Assembly: GCA_028289345.1 (NCBI GenBank)
Contig: JANQQL010000025.1
Span: 1 to 64,000 of the forward strand
DNA length: 64,000 bases
Origin: Planctomycetota bacterium
GTDB taxonomy: Bacteria; Planctomycetota; B15-G4; SIAN01
Direction: 5' to 3'
The notes below the pieces were generated by a model. The model made no database searches. It was given only the letters and a program-made list of their open reading frames with translations, and had not been told where the DNA came from. Below, piece after piece: positions 53,912 through 62,179 of this stretch. The position numbers and the translations under genes were made by a program. Within the stretch, counting starts at the first letter, position 1. Every line of letters begins with the position of its first letter.

Positions 53912-55501
53912 TCAATAGCTGGTCCGCGGTCGCTCCACGCCCATCGCCTTCAGCCTCGAAGTCAGGGTGGCGGGATGGAGGCCGAGGAACTCGGCCGCTC
54001 CTCCCTTTCCCGCGATCTTCCAGCGATGGTGGTTGAGGACCGCGACGAGGTTGTCCTGCTCGAGTTTGCGCATTTGTTCGTCGTTCAGCAGCGGTGCCGT
54101 CGGGGAATCACTCGGGGAGGAGCCGGTTCGTGGAAGGGCAGGAGGGAGGAGAACTAGCAGCTTGCCGCCGCGGGCGCTGATCAGAGCGCGTTCCATGACG
54201 TTCTGGAGCTCCCGCACGTTGCCGGGCCAGTCGTGGGCGCGCAAGCGATCGACGTCATCCCTCTGGAGCTTGGGTGGGCGTTGCTTGCCCGTGATTCCTT
54301 TGTCGAGGAAATGCTGAGCGAGCAGGGGGATGTCGTCCCGTCGATCGCGAAGGGGGGGGACACGAATGGGGAACACGGTGAGGCGGTAGTAGAGATCCTC
54401 GCGGAAGCGACCGGCTTGAACCTCGGCCTGGAGATCGCGGTTGGTGGCCGCAATCACTCGCACGTCGACCGAGCGCTCTTGGTCTTCTCCGATCCGAGAG
54501 AACGCCCCCTCCTGCAATGCACGCAGCAGCTTGCCTTGAAGATCGAGGGGGATCTCCCCGACCTCGTCGAGAAACAGAGTCCCGCCATCGGCGACCTGGA
54601 ATCGCCCGGCGCGATCTCGATTCGCGCCAGTGAACGATCCCTTCACGTGGCCAAAGAACTCGCTTTCGAACAGGTCACGCGGAATCGAGGCACAGTTGAC
54701 GCGCACCAGCGGGCGATTGGCGCGTGGACTTTGTTCGTGCAACGCAAGGGCGATGAGTTCCTTGCCTGTGCCGGATTCGCCTTCGACGAGGACCGTGGCT
54801 TCCGAAGAAGCAACCACTTCGACTTGCTGGAGCACCTGTTGGATGGCGGCGCTTTGGCCGACAATGTGACCAAAGGAGTGGACGGACTTGATTTCATCGC
54901 GCAGGTAGTCGCGCTCGTGTTCGAGCTGGCGACGCAGTGTGTGCAGCTCTTCGAAGGCGCGTGCGTTGGCGAGCGCGGTGGCTGCGTGATCGGCGAAGGT
55001 GCGGAGCCAGCCAAAGGTGGTCTCGCTCATCTCGGTGCGGCTGAAGACGGCAAGAACTCCCAGGGTCTCCCCACGAAAGACCAATGGCTGGCCGGCGAAG
55101 GAGGCGATCCCTTCGCGTTCCGCCCAGGCCAGGTCGGCCACCCAACGACTGCCTCCGCTCACATGAAGAAGCTGAGATTCGCCGCTGGCGCCGACTTGTC
55201 CGACTTTTCGCACTCCGAGAGGAAAGCGGCGGAAACGTCCCTGGGTGTCAGACCAAGTCTGATGGGGATCCACCAGGGAGGAGCCGGAGCTTGCCACCAG
55301 ATGCAAGCAGTGGGTTTGGTCGGGGCACTCTTGGCGCATGACGCAGGTGTTGCAAATGTCCCCCGGTCCAAGCAACCAGATGCGTGCCAGGGCGACTCCC
55401 GGCTCGCGGGCGAGATCTCCCACGATTTGGGCGAGAACGAGTTCCGGCGAGAGTGCCTGAGCAACGTTCAAGGCGGCCTTCTGGAGTGCGTCTGGATTCA
55501 T
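53912..55501 (-). CDS. Sigma-54-dependent transcriptional activator (GAF, AAA+, Fis)
   Basis: The product has 529 residues. The N-terminal GAF domain (about 5-185) carries a cysteine cluster, Cys50, Cys53, Cys59 and Cys65, in DICNTCVMRQECPDQTHCLH, as in several FhlA-like activators. The AAA+ domain (about 212-445) has Walker A GESGTGKE (241-248), the sigma-54 contact loop GSFTGA (288-293, Ser for the usual Ala) and Walker B LFLDEVGE (309-316). A Fis-type helix-turn-helix (about 490-525, AAEFLGLHPATLTSRLKAMG) ends the protein. It diverges from the isochorismatase-family gene, whose upstream region holds matching operators and a -24/-12 promoter. Confidence 0.95.
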   Translation of the reverse strand: MNPDALQKAALNVAQALSPELVLAQIVGDLAREPGVALARIWLLGPGDICNTCVMRQECPDQTHCLHLVASSGSSLVDPHQTWSDTQGRFRRFPLGVRKVGQVGASGESQLLHVSGGSRWVADLAWAEREGIASFAGQPLVFRGETLGVLAVFSRTEMSETTFGWLRTFADHAATALANARAFEELHTLRRQLEHERDYLRDEIKSVHSFGHIVGQSAAIQQVLQQVEVVASSEATVLVEGESGTGKELIALALHEQSPRANRPLVRVNCASIPRDLFESEFFGHVKGSFTGANRDRAGRFQVADGGTLFLDEVGEIPLDLQGKLLRALQEGAFSRIGEDQERSVDVRVIAATNRDLQAEVQAGRFREDLYYRLTVFPIRVPPLRDRRDDIPLLAQHFLDKGITGKQRPPKLQRDDVDRLRAHDWPGNVRELQNVMERALISARGGKLLVLLPPALPRTGSSPSDSPTAPLLNDEQMRKLEQDNLVAVLNHHRWKIAGKGGAAEFLGLHPATLTSRLKAMGVERPRTSY

Positions 55502-55513
55502 GGAAGCAGACTA

Positions 55514-55525
55514 ATGAGATGTCAT
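55514..55525 (+). promoter_or_regulatory. Upstream operator 1 (ATGAGATGTCAT)
   Basis: This is a twelve-base near-palindrome (ATGA-N4-TCAT) in the gap between the activator gene and the isochorismatase-family gene. An identical copy lies 39 bases downstream at 55553. It is the likely binding site of the Fis-type activator, about 120 bases before the -24/-12 promoter. Confidence 0.65.
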
Positions 55526-55552
55526 GAGTGGGGCATGTAATTTCATTGAAAG

Positions 55553-55564
55553 ATGAGATGTCAT
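55553..55564 (+). promoter_or_regulatory. Upstream operator 2 (ATGAGATGTCAT)
   Basis: This is an exact repeat of the dyad at 55514, 39 bases away, which is a little under four helical turns. Paired enhancer-like sites some 80-130 bases upstream of a -24/-12 promoter are normal for sigma-54 activators. Confidence 0.65.
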
Positions 55565-55634
55565 GTCCGTGAATGGTGGTTCATGTGTTCATTAAGTTGC
55601 TGATATTGATTGGCTTACGTTGATTTTCGAGATC

Positions 55635-55650
55635 TGGCATGGCGCGTGCA
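55635..55650 (+). promoter_or_regulatory. Sigma-54 (-24/-12) promoter of the isochorismatase-family gene
   Basis: TGGCATGGCGCGTGCA has the invariant GG and GC doublets separated by exactly ten bases and differs from TGGCAC-N5-TTGCA at two positions. It lies about 50 bases before the ATG at 55701, giving a start of transcription near 55662, downstream of paired activator sites. Confidence 0.65.
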
Positions 55651-55700
55651 ATTGATGGAATTGGATTTCGATTCCTCACCCCAAACCAAGGATTCCAACC

Positions 55701-56489
55701 ATGAAACGCGCCATCCTCCTCACGGCTGCTTCCTCCGTTCTCCTGGCTCTCGGTGTGCTTGCCAACGGACCCACCCAAGCCGCGAGCAAGCCCTCTTCTG
55801 CTGCCGAAGAGGCGTCGCCTTTGTCGACCCTGTCTTTCGATCCGTCGAACACCGCCTTGGTCGTCACGGATCCCCAGAACGATTTCCTGAGTCCCGAAGG
55901 CGTCACCTGGGGTGTCGTTGGCAAGAGCGTCACCGAGAACAAGACGGTCGAAAACCTCGAGACCTTGTTCCGGGCGGCAAAGAGTGAAGGGTTCCCGGTT
56001 TTCGTGTCACCTCACTACTACTATCCCCACGACAAGCATTGGAAGTTCGAAGGCAAGCTCGAAGCTCTGATGCACCAGATTGGCATGTTCGATCGTCCCG
56101 ATGCGCTGTCCCTGGAAGATTTCGAAGGCTCCGGCGCCGATTGGCTCGAGCTCTACAAGCCGTACATCCAAGATGGTGAGACTGTGGTCACGAGTCCTCA
56201 CAAGGTGTACGGCCCGGAGACGAACGATCTGGTCTTGCAGCTACGCAAGCGCGGCATCGACCGGATCATCCTGGCGGGAATGTCTGCCAATCTTTGCACC
56301 GAATCCCATCTCCGGGAGCTCTTGGAGCAGGGCTTTGACGTCACCGTTGTGTCCGATGGAACCGCCGCCGCGATCACTCCGGAGCTTGGCGATGGCTATG
56401 CCGCTGCTCTGACAAACTTCGGATTCATGGCGAACGCGGTGGTGGACACCAAGGCCGCGGTCGTCGCCATGGGCGGCGCCTCCCAATAA
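55701..56489 (+). CDS. Exported isochorismatase-family cysteine hydrolase
   Basis: The product has 262 residues. The signal peptide (MKRAILLTAASSVLLALGVL, cleavage near TQAAS) is unusual for this mostly cytosolic family. The catalytic triad is visible: Asp57 in VVTDPQNDF, Lys168 in SPHKVYG and Cys199 in MSANLCTESH. Family members hydrolyse amide or vinyl-ether bonds (nicotinamide, N-carbamoyl compounds, isochorismate). The substrate here is unknown. AAGGA precedes the ATG. A sigma-54 promoter and two operators for the divergent activator control it. The alpha/beta hydrolase gene follows on the same strand after 220 bases. Confidence 0.93.
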   Translation: MKRAILLTAASSVLLALGVLANGPTQAASKPSSAAEEASPLSTLSFDPSNTALVVTDPQNDFLSPEGVTWGVVGKSVTENKTVENLETLFRAAKSEGFPVFVSPHYYYPHDKHWKFEGKLEALMHQIGMFDRPDALSLEDFEGSGADWLELYKPYIQDGETVVTSPHKVYGPETNDLVLQLRKRGIDRIILAGMSANLCTESHLRELLEQGFDVTVVSDGTAAAITPELGDGYAAALTNFGFMANAVVDTKAAVVAMGGASQ

Positions 56490-56711
56490 AGCGACAGGGG
56501 CCTGGCCCTGCCACCGGACTCCACGCCCTTGCGGCTGACACTCTCTCCTTGGATTCGCGTGAACATCCCCGAGGCTCTCCCGTCCTGATCGTCTCCCAAC
56601 GGAGGCGAGTGAGTCGAATTGAAGGCCCTTGGTGTTGACCGTGAATGGCGCCTGCGACCGGCCAAGCCAAATGGCGTCTCAAGGACACTGTTGGAAAGAA
56701 AGCACAACGCC

Positions 56712-57695
56712 ATGATTACTCGAAAACGAATTGCCCTTGTTGCGATCCCCGCGCTCTTCGCCTTCCTCGCGGGTGCAAGCACCGCCACCACCCGGCCCGA
56801 AGCAAAGGAAACGGACATGCCAGTGACTCAGGTTCTACAAACCACGTACGAAACCCAGAAGGTGGGTGACGTGGACGTCTTCTACCGAGCGGCGGGCTCG
56901 AAGAAGCACCCGGTCGTCTTGCTTCTCCACGGCTACCCATCGTCCAGCCATCAGTACCGCAATCTGATTCCGAAGCTCGCGACTCACTACCGTGTCATTG
57001 CTCCCGATCTGCCAGGATTCGGGTCCACGGCGGCTCCGCCGCGGGGCGAGTACGACTACACATTCGACAGCCTGGCGGCGACGATCGACGGTTTCACCCA
57101 GGCGCTCGGGCTCGAGCGATTTGCCATCTACGTTTTCGACTACGGGGCCCCCGTGGGGTTTCGGATCGCGAGTGCTCACCCCGAGCGCATCACGGCAATC
57201 ATCACCCAGAATGGAAACGCCTACGAAGATGGGTTGACTGAGGCCTGGGGGCCGATTCGGGCCTACTGGAGTGAGGCCTCCAGCGAGAATCGCGACGCTC
57301 TGCGGGTCTTGCTGACGCGGGAAACCACGGAATGGCAGTACCACGAGGGCACTCCCGACGACCGGAAGAACCTCATCAGCCCAGATGCGATCAACCATGA
57401 TCAGGCGATCCTGGATCGAGACTCAGAGATCCAACTCGACCTGTTCGGCGACTACAAGACCAACGTGGATTCGTACCCGCAGTGGCAGGAATACTTGCGG
57501 ACGAATAAGCCTCCCGTCCTTGCGATTTGGGGCAAGAATGATCCATTCTTCGGCCCCGCCGGTGCCCGCGCGTTTCAGCGCGATCTTCCCGACGCCAAGG
57601 TCGAGCTGATCGACGCCGGTCATTTTGTTCTGGAAACTCACCTGGACGAAGTCGCTGTCCGAATCAAGGAGTTCTTGGCAAGGAACGTCTTCTAG
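56712..57695 (+). CDS. Exported alpha/beta hydrolase of the haloalkane dehalogenase/epoxide hydrolase group
   Basis: The product has 327 residues with a signal sequence (MITRKRIALVAIPALFAFLA). The oxyanion motif is LLHGYPSSSHQYR. The nucleophile elbow YVFDYGAPVG carries Asp143, not Ser, which puts it with haloalkane dehalogenases and epoxide hydrolases. WGKNDPFF gives Asp277 and AGHFVLE gives His304. It may act with the preceding isochorismatase-family protein, since both are exported hydrolases on one strand. No second -24/-12 site was found in front of it, so co-transcription from the sigma-54 promoter is possible. Confidence 0.92.
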   Translation: MITRKRIALVAIPALFAFLAGASTATTRPEAKETDMPVTQVLQTTYETQKVGDVDVFYRAAGSKKHPVVLLLHGYPSSSHQYRNLIPKLATHYRVIAPDLPGFGSTAAPPRGEYDYTFDSLAATIDGFTQALGLERFAIYVFDYGAPVGFRIASAHPERITAIITQNGNAYEDGLTEAWGPIRAYWSEASSENRDALRVLLTRETTEWQYHEGTPDDRKNLISPDAINHDQAILDRDSEIQLDLFGDYKTNVDSYPQWQEYLRTNKPPVLAIWGKNDPFFGPAGARAFQRDLPDAKVELIDAGHFVLETHLDEVAVRIKEFLARNVF

Positions 57696-57906
57696 CGGGC
57701 CGTTGAACAAGTCGCTGGGCGCCTGATCGGACCTTTTCGCCTCCTGCTTCGTCCTCGAATCCTCGACGAATCCACCGATTCGCCTGGGATCCGACTTCTG
57801 GGCGGAAACGAGAATCTCTCGATCGGCCGTCCGAGGCCTTCTTCGGCGACCCTGCGAGGTCGCGCCGCTGTCTCCCATTCCGGATCCCGAGCAAGAGGAA
57901 CGCGCC

Positions 57907-58527
57907 ATGGGCCGTCAATACGTCAGTGACATTGCCTTCACGGATTCCGTGAAGGATTTTCAGAAGGCAAATGGATCCCGAGAGGCCTACGCGCGAATGG
58001 AGCAAGGAGTCGGATGGCGAACGGAGGTTTCCGAGGAGCTTTCGAGCTTCCTTGCCGACGCCGACATGTTCTATCTGGCAACGGCAAACGCGGATGGGCA
58101 GCCTTACATCCAGTACCGAGGGGGGCCTCCGGGTTTCCTTCGAGTGCTGGATGCCCAAACGCTGGCCTTCGCGGACTTTGCCGGCAACCAGCAGTACATC
58201 TCCGCCGGAAACCTTGCCGAGAACCCGAAAGCCTTCGTGTTTCTGATCGACTATGTCAACCGGAGGCGAATCAAGGCCTGGGGCACGGCACGGGTCGTGG
58301 CGGATGACTCTGAGCTTCTCGAACGGCTTAGCGATCCTCGATACCCGGCAATGCCAGAGAGGGTGATCGTGTTCTCCATCGAGGCCTGGGATGTGAACTG
58401 TCCGCAGCACATCCACGTGCGGATCCCCGTGGCCGAGGTCGAGCAGCTCAAAGCCAGAATTCTGGAGCTGGAGGCGCGAATCAAGGACTCCGCGAACGAC
58501 GGGGAACTTCACCCAGGCAACGAGTGA
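57907..58527 (+). CDS. Pyridoxamine 5'-phosphate oxidase-like flavin-binding protein
   Basis: The product has 206 residues. The split-barrel core runs ELSSFLADADMFYLATANAD, GQPYIQYRGGPPGFLRVLDA, LAFADFAGNQQYISAGNLAE, AFVFLIDYVNRRRIKAWGTA. A C-terminal coiled segment (VAEVEQLKARILELEARIKD) probably mediates dimerisation. Such proteins bind FMN or F420 and act on unknown oxidised substrates. True PdxH residues for pyridoxamine phosphate were not checked. AGAGGAA lies just before the ATG. No signal peptide is present, so the protein is cytosolic. Confidence 0.9.
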   Translation: MGRQYVSDIAFTDSVKDFQKANGSREAYARMEQGVGWRTEVSEELSSFLADADMFYLATANADGQPYIQYRGGPPGFLRVLDAQTLAFADFAGNQQYISAGNLAENPKAFVFLIDYVNRRRIKAWGTARVVADDSELLERLSDPRYPAMPERVIVFSIEAWDVNCPQHIHVRIPVAEVEQLKARILELEARIKDSANDGELHPGNE

Positions 58528-58739
58528 CCGATGAGTTCGGCTTCCTCCGAGCGCTGTGGAGCGAGCGGTCCGTGAATTGCTCTCGTGTTCGACGAGTCCT
58601 GCGAGGGAGAGCCTTGGCACGAATCTGTCACCCCGACGTAACGTGGAAATGCGTTCAGCGCCGGTGGACCTCAGGTGGGTGGGATGGCTCTTTCCTGGCC
58701 GGGTCACGACCTGGTCCCGTTGCCGTTGGAGGTCATTCC

Positions 58740-59921
58740 ATGGTTCGCCGTCGACTCCTGATGCTCCTGATCGTCCTCGGATGCTGTGCCCCGACAGGCG
58801 AAGCGTCTCCGCTTCGCCCCCGAGGAATTCCGCCCCAAGGGATTCGCGAGTTGTTCGAGCAGAGCGAACTCGTCTTGGTCGGCGAGGTGGTCGATCGGTT
58901 GATGGGAACCGCGATCATTCGTCCGCTCGAGGTGGTCAAGGGGCAAGGGGCAACCGACGAAGTGAGAGTCCGAGTTCCCGATGGCGTCAGTTGCCCGGCA
59001 CCGCCCGTCTATCCACGCCGTGCTCGCGTGCTGTGCTTTCTCGCCCGAAGCGACGACGAGGAATGGGTCACGATCGCCTGGTCCCACGGGGCGAAGATCT
59101 TGGGGCGTGATGACGGCGGAGTCTTCGTCAGTCGCCTGCGCGAGTTGCGCGGGATCGAAAGGATTGTGGATCCGCAGTTCGCCAACCAGGAACTGGTCGA
59201 GTGGTACTTGCGCTGCACAGAGCACCCCGCCACGTTGCTGGATGCGTTGAAAGATCTTGATCCGCAGCAGTGGAACGGTCGTCCTCGGGAAGACCAGAGC
59301 TTGACACGGTCCTTCAGGGCTCGGCATCGGGAGGGACTCCTTGCGGTGCTTCGTGGATTCTCACTCCGCGGCAGTCGATGGAACATCGAGGTGAAGGAGC
59401 TCATGAAGCTGCTCTCGAAAACTGCTCTTCCGGGAAGCCCGTACGGACAGCACCTCCTTCTTGCGGAAGACGAATGGCACGTGAGAAACCTCCCGCGACG
59501 AGTCAAGGCTCTCACCTTTTCTCTCGAAGCCGAAGACTGCTGTCTGCGAGAGGGGCTGGTCCGCATGGAGAGAACACTTTCGACGCCAGACCGACCCGCC
59601 TTTTCGGTCACTCTGGCCGTCGATGGCGGTTTGGAGTTCTACGGCCACTGGGGGACGACGGTCCTTGGCCTGCGGCGCGGGTTCGTGGATCCATCGGTGG
59701 TGACCCAGCTGTTGGCAACCCCCGGTTGGCTCGAGCATCCCGAGCCAACAACTCACGAGGGAGATTTCGTCAAAGATCCACAGACGGTGACAATGACGCT
59801 GCAGGATGGTTCGCGCCGCAGGACGATCTCTTCTTCCGGCACTTGCTCGAAACTGGTTGGGGAAATGATGGCTGCGGTGGAGTCCGTGGATCCGGTCGCG
59901 AGGTGGATCGGTGGTCGCTAG
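58740..59921 (+). CDS. Predicted lipoprotein or secreted protein of unknown function
   Basis: The product has 393 residues from an ATG at 58740. MVRRRLLMLLIVLGCCAPTG is a short signal sequence ending in a plausible lipobox (VLGC). The first domain (about 28-125, LFEQSELVLVGEVVDRLMGT and VRVRVPDGVSCPAPPVYPRR) has the look of a small beta-barrel found in other secreted proteins. The rest is helical and unrecognised. The open frame extends upstream into the end of the preceding gene without conserved sequence. Confidence 0.7.
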   Translation: MVRRRLLMLLIVLGCCAPTGEASPLRPRGIPPQGIRELFEQSELVLVGEVVDRLMGTAIIRPLEVVKGQGATDEVRVRVPDGVSCPAPPVYPRRARVLCFLARSDDEEWVTIAWSHGAKILGRDDGGVFVSRLRELRGIERIVDPQFANQELVEWYLRCTEHPATLLDALKDLDPQQWNGRPREDQSLTRSFRARHREGLLAVLRGFSLRGSRWNIEVKELMKLLSKTALPGSPYGQHLLLAEDEWHVRNLPRRVKALTFSLEAEDCCLREGLVRMERTLSTPDRPAFSVTLAVDGGLEFYGHWGTTVLGLRRGFVDPSVVTQLLATPGWLEHPEPTTHEGDFVKDPQTVTMTLQDGSRRRTISSSGTCSKLVGEMMAAVESVDPVARWIGGR

Positions 59922-60104
59922 CAAGCCGTTGTAGAAGGCCTCGGACGGGCGATCGAGGGTTTCTCTCGTGGAGCGCTGGGGGGAGAGGCCCGGTGCGGCG
60001 TGCGAAAACATGCGGAAATATTGGCGGACGACTGGTGACAAACACGTTGGTTGATTGATTCGCTTTCTAGTGATCGGGCTGTTTGAGCCAAGGGACTCTC
60101 AACC

Positions 60105-62069
60105 ATGCGACGACGCGCCGTCACTTTCCTCATCCTTTTCCTGCATGGGGCTGCCGCGGCACAGACCACTTGGTTCGTCGCACCGGGGGGAAGTGGGGAC
60201 GGTTCCTCGGCCCTCCCGCTTGGTTCCCTTGCGACCGCTGTGGATGCTGCGGCCGATGGCGACACGATTCTGGTCCGCCCGGGAACCTACTTCGAAAACG
60301 TGGAAATTGTGGGGCGTCGTCGATTGTTCATCCGTAGCGACGCGGATGGCGATCCCTCGACTCGCGACTTGGCACCCAGTGCCACGATTCTGGACGGAAA
60401 CCAAGAAGGGGTCGTGGTGTTGTTCCGGGACACCTCCGCACTCATTGAGGGTTTCACGGTGACCCATGGGTTGGTCGATCTGAATGTTCCCGCGGGCCTG
60501 GAGGCGGCCGGAATCCACTGCTCTGGCTCTCTCGTGATCATCCGACACAACATCGTTGTGGACAATCATGTCGGCAACATCATCTTTGACACTTCCGGGG
60601 CGGGCATCGGTTCGGTGGGAGGGGGATTCACCCTCATCGAAGACAACTGGGTGATGGACAACACGATGTTCGCCGGTCATGGAGCGGGAATCGGCATGAG
60701 CAGTGCCGGAGTGATTCGGCGGAATGTCGTCAAGCGGAACACGAGCTTCCAGGGCATCGGAGGTGGCATCAGTGCTGGTCCTCTTGCAATGCGAACCGTC
60801 CTGGTCGAGGGCAATGTCATTCAGAAGAACAAGGCACCAAGCGCCGGAGGAATCCGTGTCCGTGGCTCGACCTCTCCGGGCGCACCGCCGGTGATGGTCC
60901 GACACAACGTGATTGTGGGCAACTCGGCCAACGTCACCACGAACGGCGAGGGTTGTGGTGGTGGCGCTAGTGTGACATGGGCCGATGTGGCCAACAACCT
61001 GATCGCCAACAACTCGGCCTTTCGCGACGGGGGTGGGCTCGATGCATGGAATGCGGTTGTCCGTTCGAACACAATCGTAGAGAACTCGGCGGACGGAGGG
61101 GGCGGAGGCATTCGCATTCACCGTTCGCGGCACACTTCCTTTCCTGACGCTCAAGTGGGTCTGATCGACTCGATCGTATGGGGAAACTCAGCGTCGGGCT
61201 TCGGCAACGAACTCCGGGTAACCGCGGACCAGCCCGGATGCATGGTGAATGTGGAGTATTCTTGTTTGAAGATGGGGCGGTACAACATCTCTGTCAGCAA
61301 CAACTGCAGACTCAGCTTGGGTGCTGGGATCGTGTCGGAGAATCCACGTTTCGTCTCGGAAGTTCGCGACGAGTGGACCTTGCGGGGCGATTCTCCCTGC
61401 CTTGATCGGGGCGACCCGACCTTCTGGGGGAGTCAGGACCTTGCCGGAAATCCTCGGGTTCTGGATGGATTACTGGATGGCAACGCGCGCGTGGACATGG
61501 GCTGTTACGAGTTCAACCATCTGCGCTTGGAGTTGACCGGCAATCCGGTCCCCGGCGGTATGGTCACGCTGGTGTGCGAGGGCACTGCAGGCCTCCCAGC
61601 GATTCTCCTCGGCGGCACGCAGTTCGGTGTTTCCCGCCTCGATGCTTTTGGCACTCTCTTTCTCGATCTGAGCTCCCCATGGGCCTTGCTCGGCACCGGC
61701 ATCGTTCCATTCCAGCTCGACCTGCCGATTTCCGTCGATGCGGGGCTTCCGGACTTCTTCGTGTTTCAGGGACTTGCTTACGAGGCGCCCCGACCCCACG
61801 GCCCCCCGGATCGTCTTCAGAGTCTTGTTTCGAGAATCGCGGGGACCACCTCGAACTGGGTTTCTTTGGATCAAGGGTCTGACGAGTTGCCACTCATCAC
61901 TGCGGTGACGAACGCTCCGCCCACTCTCCTGCCGACCGGCTCTCCCTCTTTTCCCGGGTCCCTCGAGGCGATGGAATCCTGGGCTCTTGGGTTTCTGGCC
62001 GACGAAGACTCTTCCCGGAGCGGGGTCGCTGTCAACGTTGGTATGGAGCGTTGGTCCAACGATCGTTGA
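60105..62069 (+). CDS. Secreted right-handed beta-helix protein with a C-terminal domain
   Basis: The product has 654 residues. The signal peptide (MRRRAVTFLILFLHGAAAA) is followed by TWFVAPGGSGDGSSALPLGS and ILVRPGTYFENVEIVGRR, the DUF1565-type opening. Residues 110-350 carry repeated NxVxxN coils (IIRHNIVVDNHVGN, VIRRNVVKRNTSF, VEGNVIQKNKAPSAG, VRHNVIVGNSANV). After GNARVDMGCYEF a different beta domain (from LRLELTGNPVPGG to FFVFQGLAYEAP) resembles the C-terminal domains of other exported proteins here. The last 85 residues look less protein-like and may result from a frameshift that removed the normal stop. No catalytic site was seen. Confidence 0.82.
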   Translation: MRRRAVTFLILFLHGAAAAQTTWFVAPGGSGDGSSALPLGSLATAVDAAADGDTILVRPGTYFENVEIVGRRRLFIRSDADGDPSTRDLAPSATILDGNQEGVVVLFRDTSALIEGFTVTHGLVDLNVPAGLEAAGIHCSGSLVIIRHNIVVDNHVGNIIFDTSGAGIGSVGGGFTLIEDNWVMDNTMFAGHGAGIGMSSAGVIRRNVVKRNTSFQGIGGGISAGPLAMRTVLVEGNVIQKNKAPSAGGIRVRGSTSPGAPPVMVRHNVIVGNSANVTTNGEGCGGGASVTWADVANNLIANNSAFRDGGGLDAWNAVVRSNTIVENSADGGGGGIRIHRSRHTSFPDAQVGLIDSIVWGNSASGFGNELRVTADQPGCMVNVEYSCLKMGRYNISVSNNCRLSLGAGIVSENPRFVSEVRDEWTLRGDSPCLDRGDPTFWGSQDLAGNPRVLDGLLDGNARVDMGCYEFNHLRLELTGNPVPGGMVTLVCEGTAGLPAILLGGTQFGVSRLDAFGTLFLDLSSPWALLGTGIVPFQLDLPISVDAGLPDFFVFQGLAYEAPRPHGPPDRLQSLVSRIAGTTSNWVSLDQGSDELPLITAVTNAPPTLLPTGSPSFPGSLEAMESWALGFLADEDSSRSGVAVNVGMERWSNDR

Positions 62070-62179
62070 ACTTCGGACCCGGCAACGTTGCCCCCCCCGC
62101 CCACCCGGTGGAGACGCTTGCACCGGGGAGAGGGCGAAGCCCACGCACGATGGACCATCGCGTCCCATGACGTGAACCG

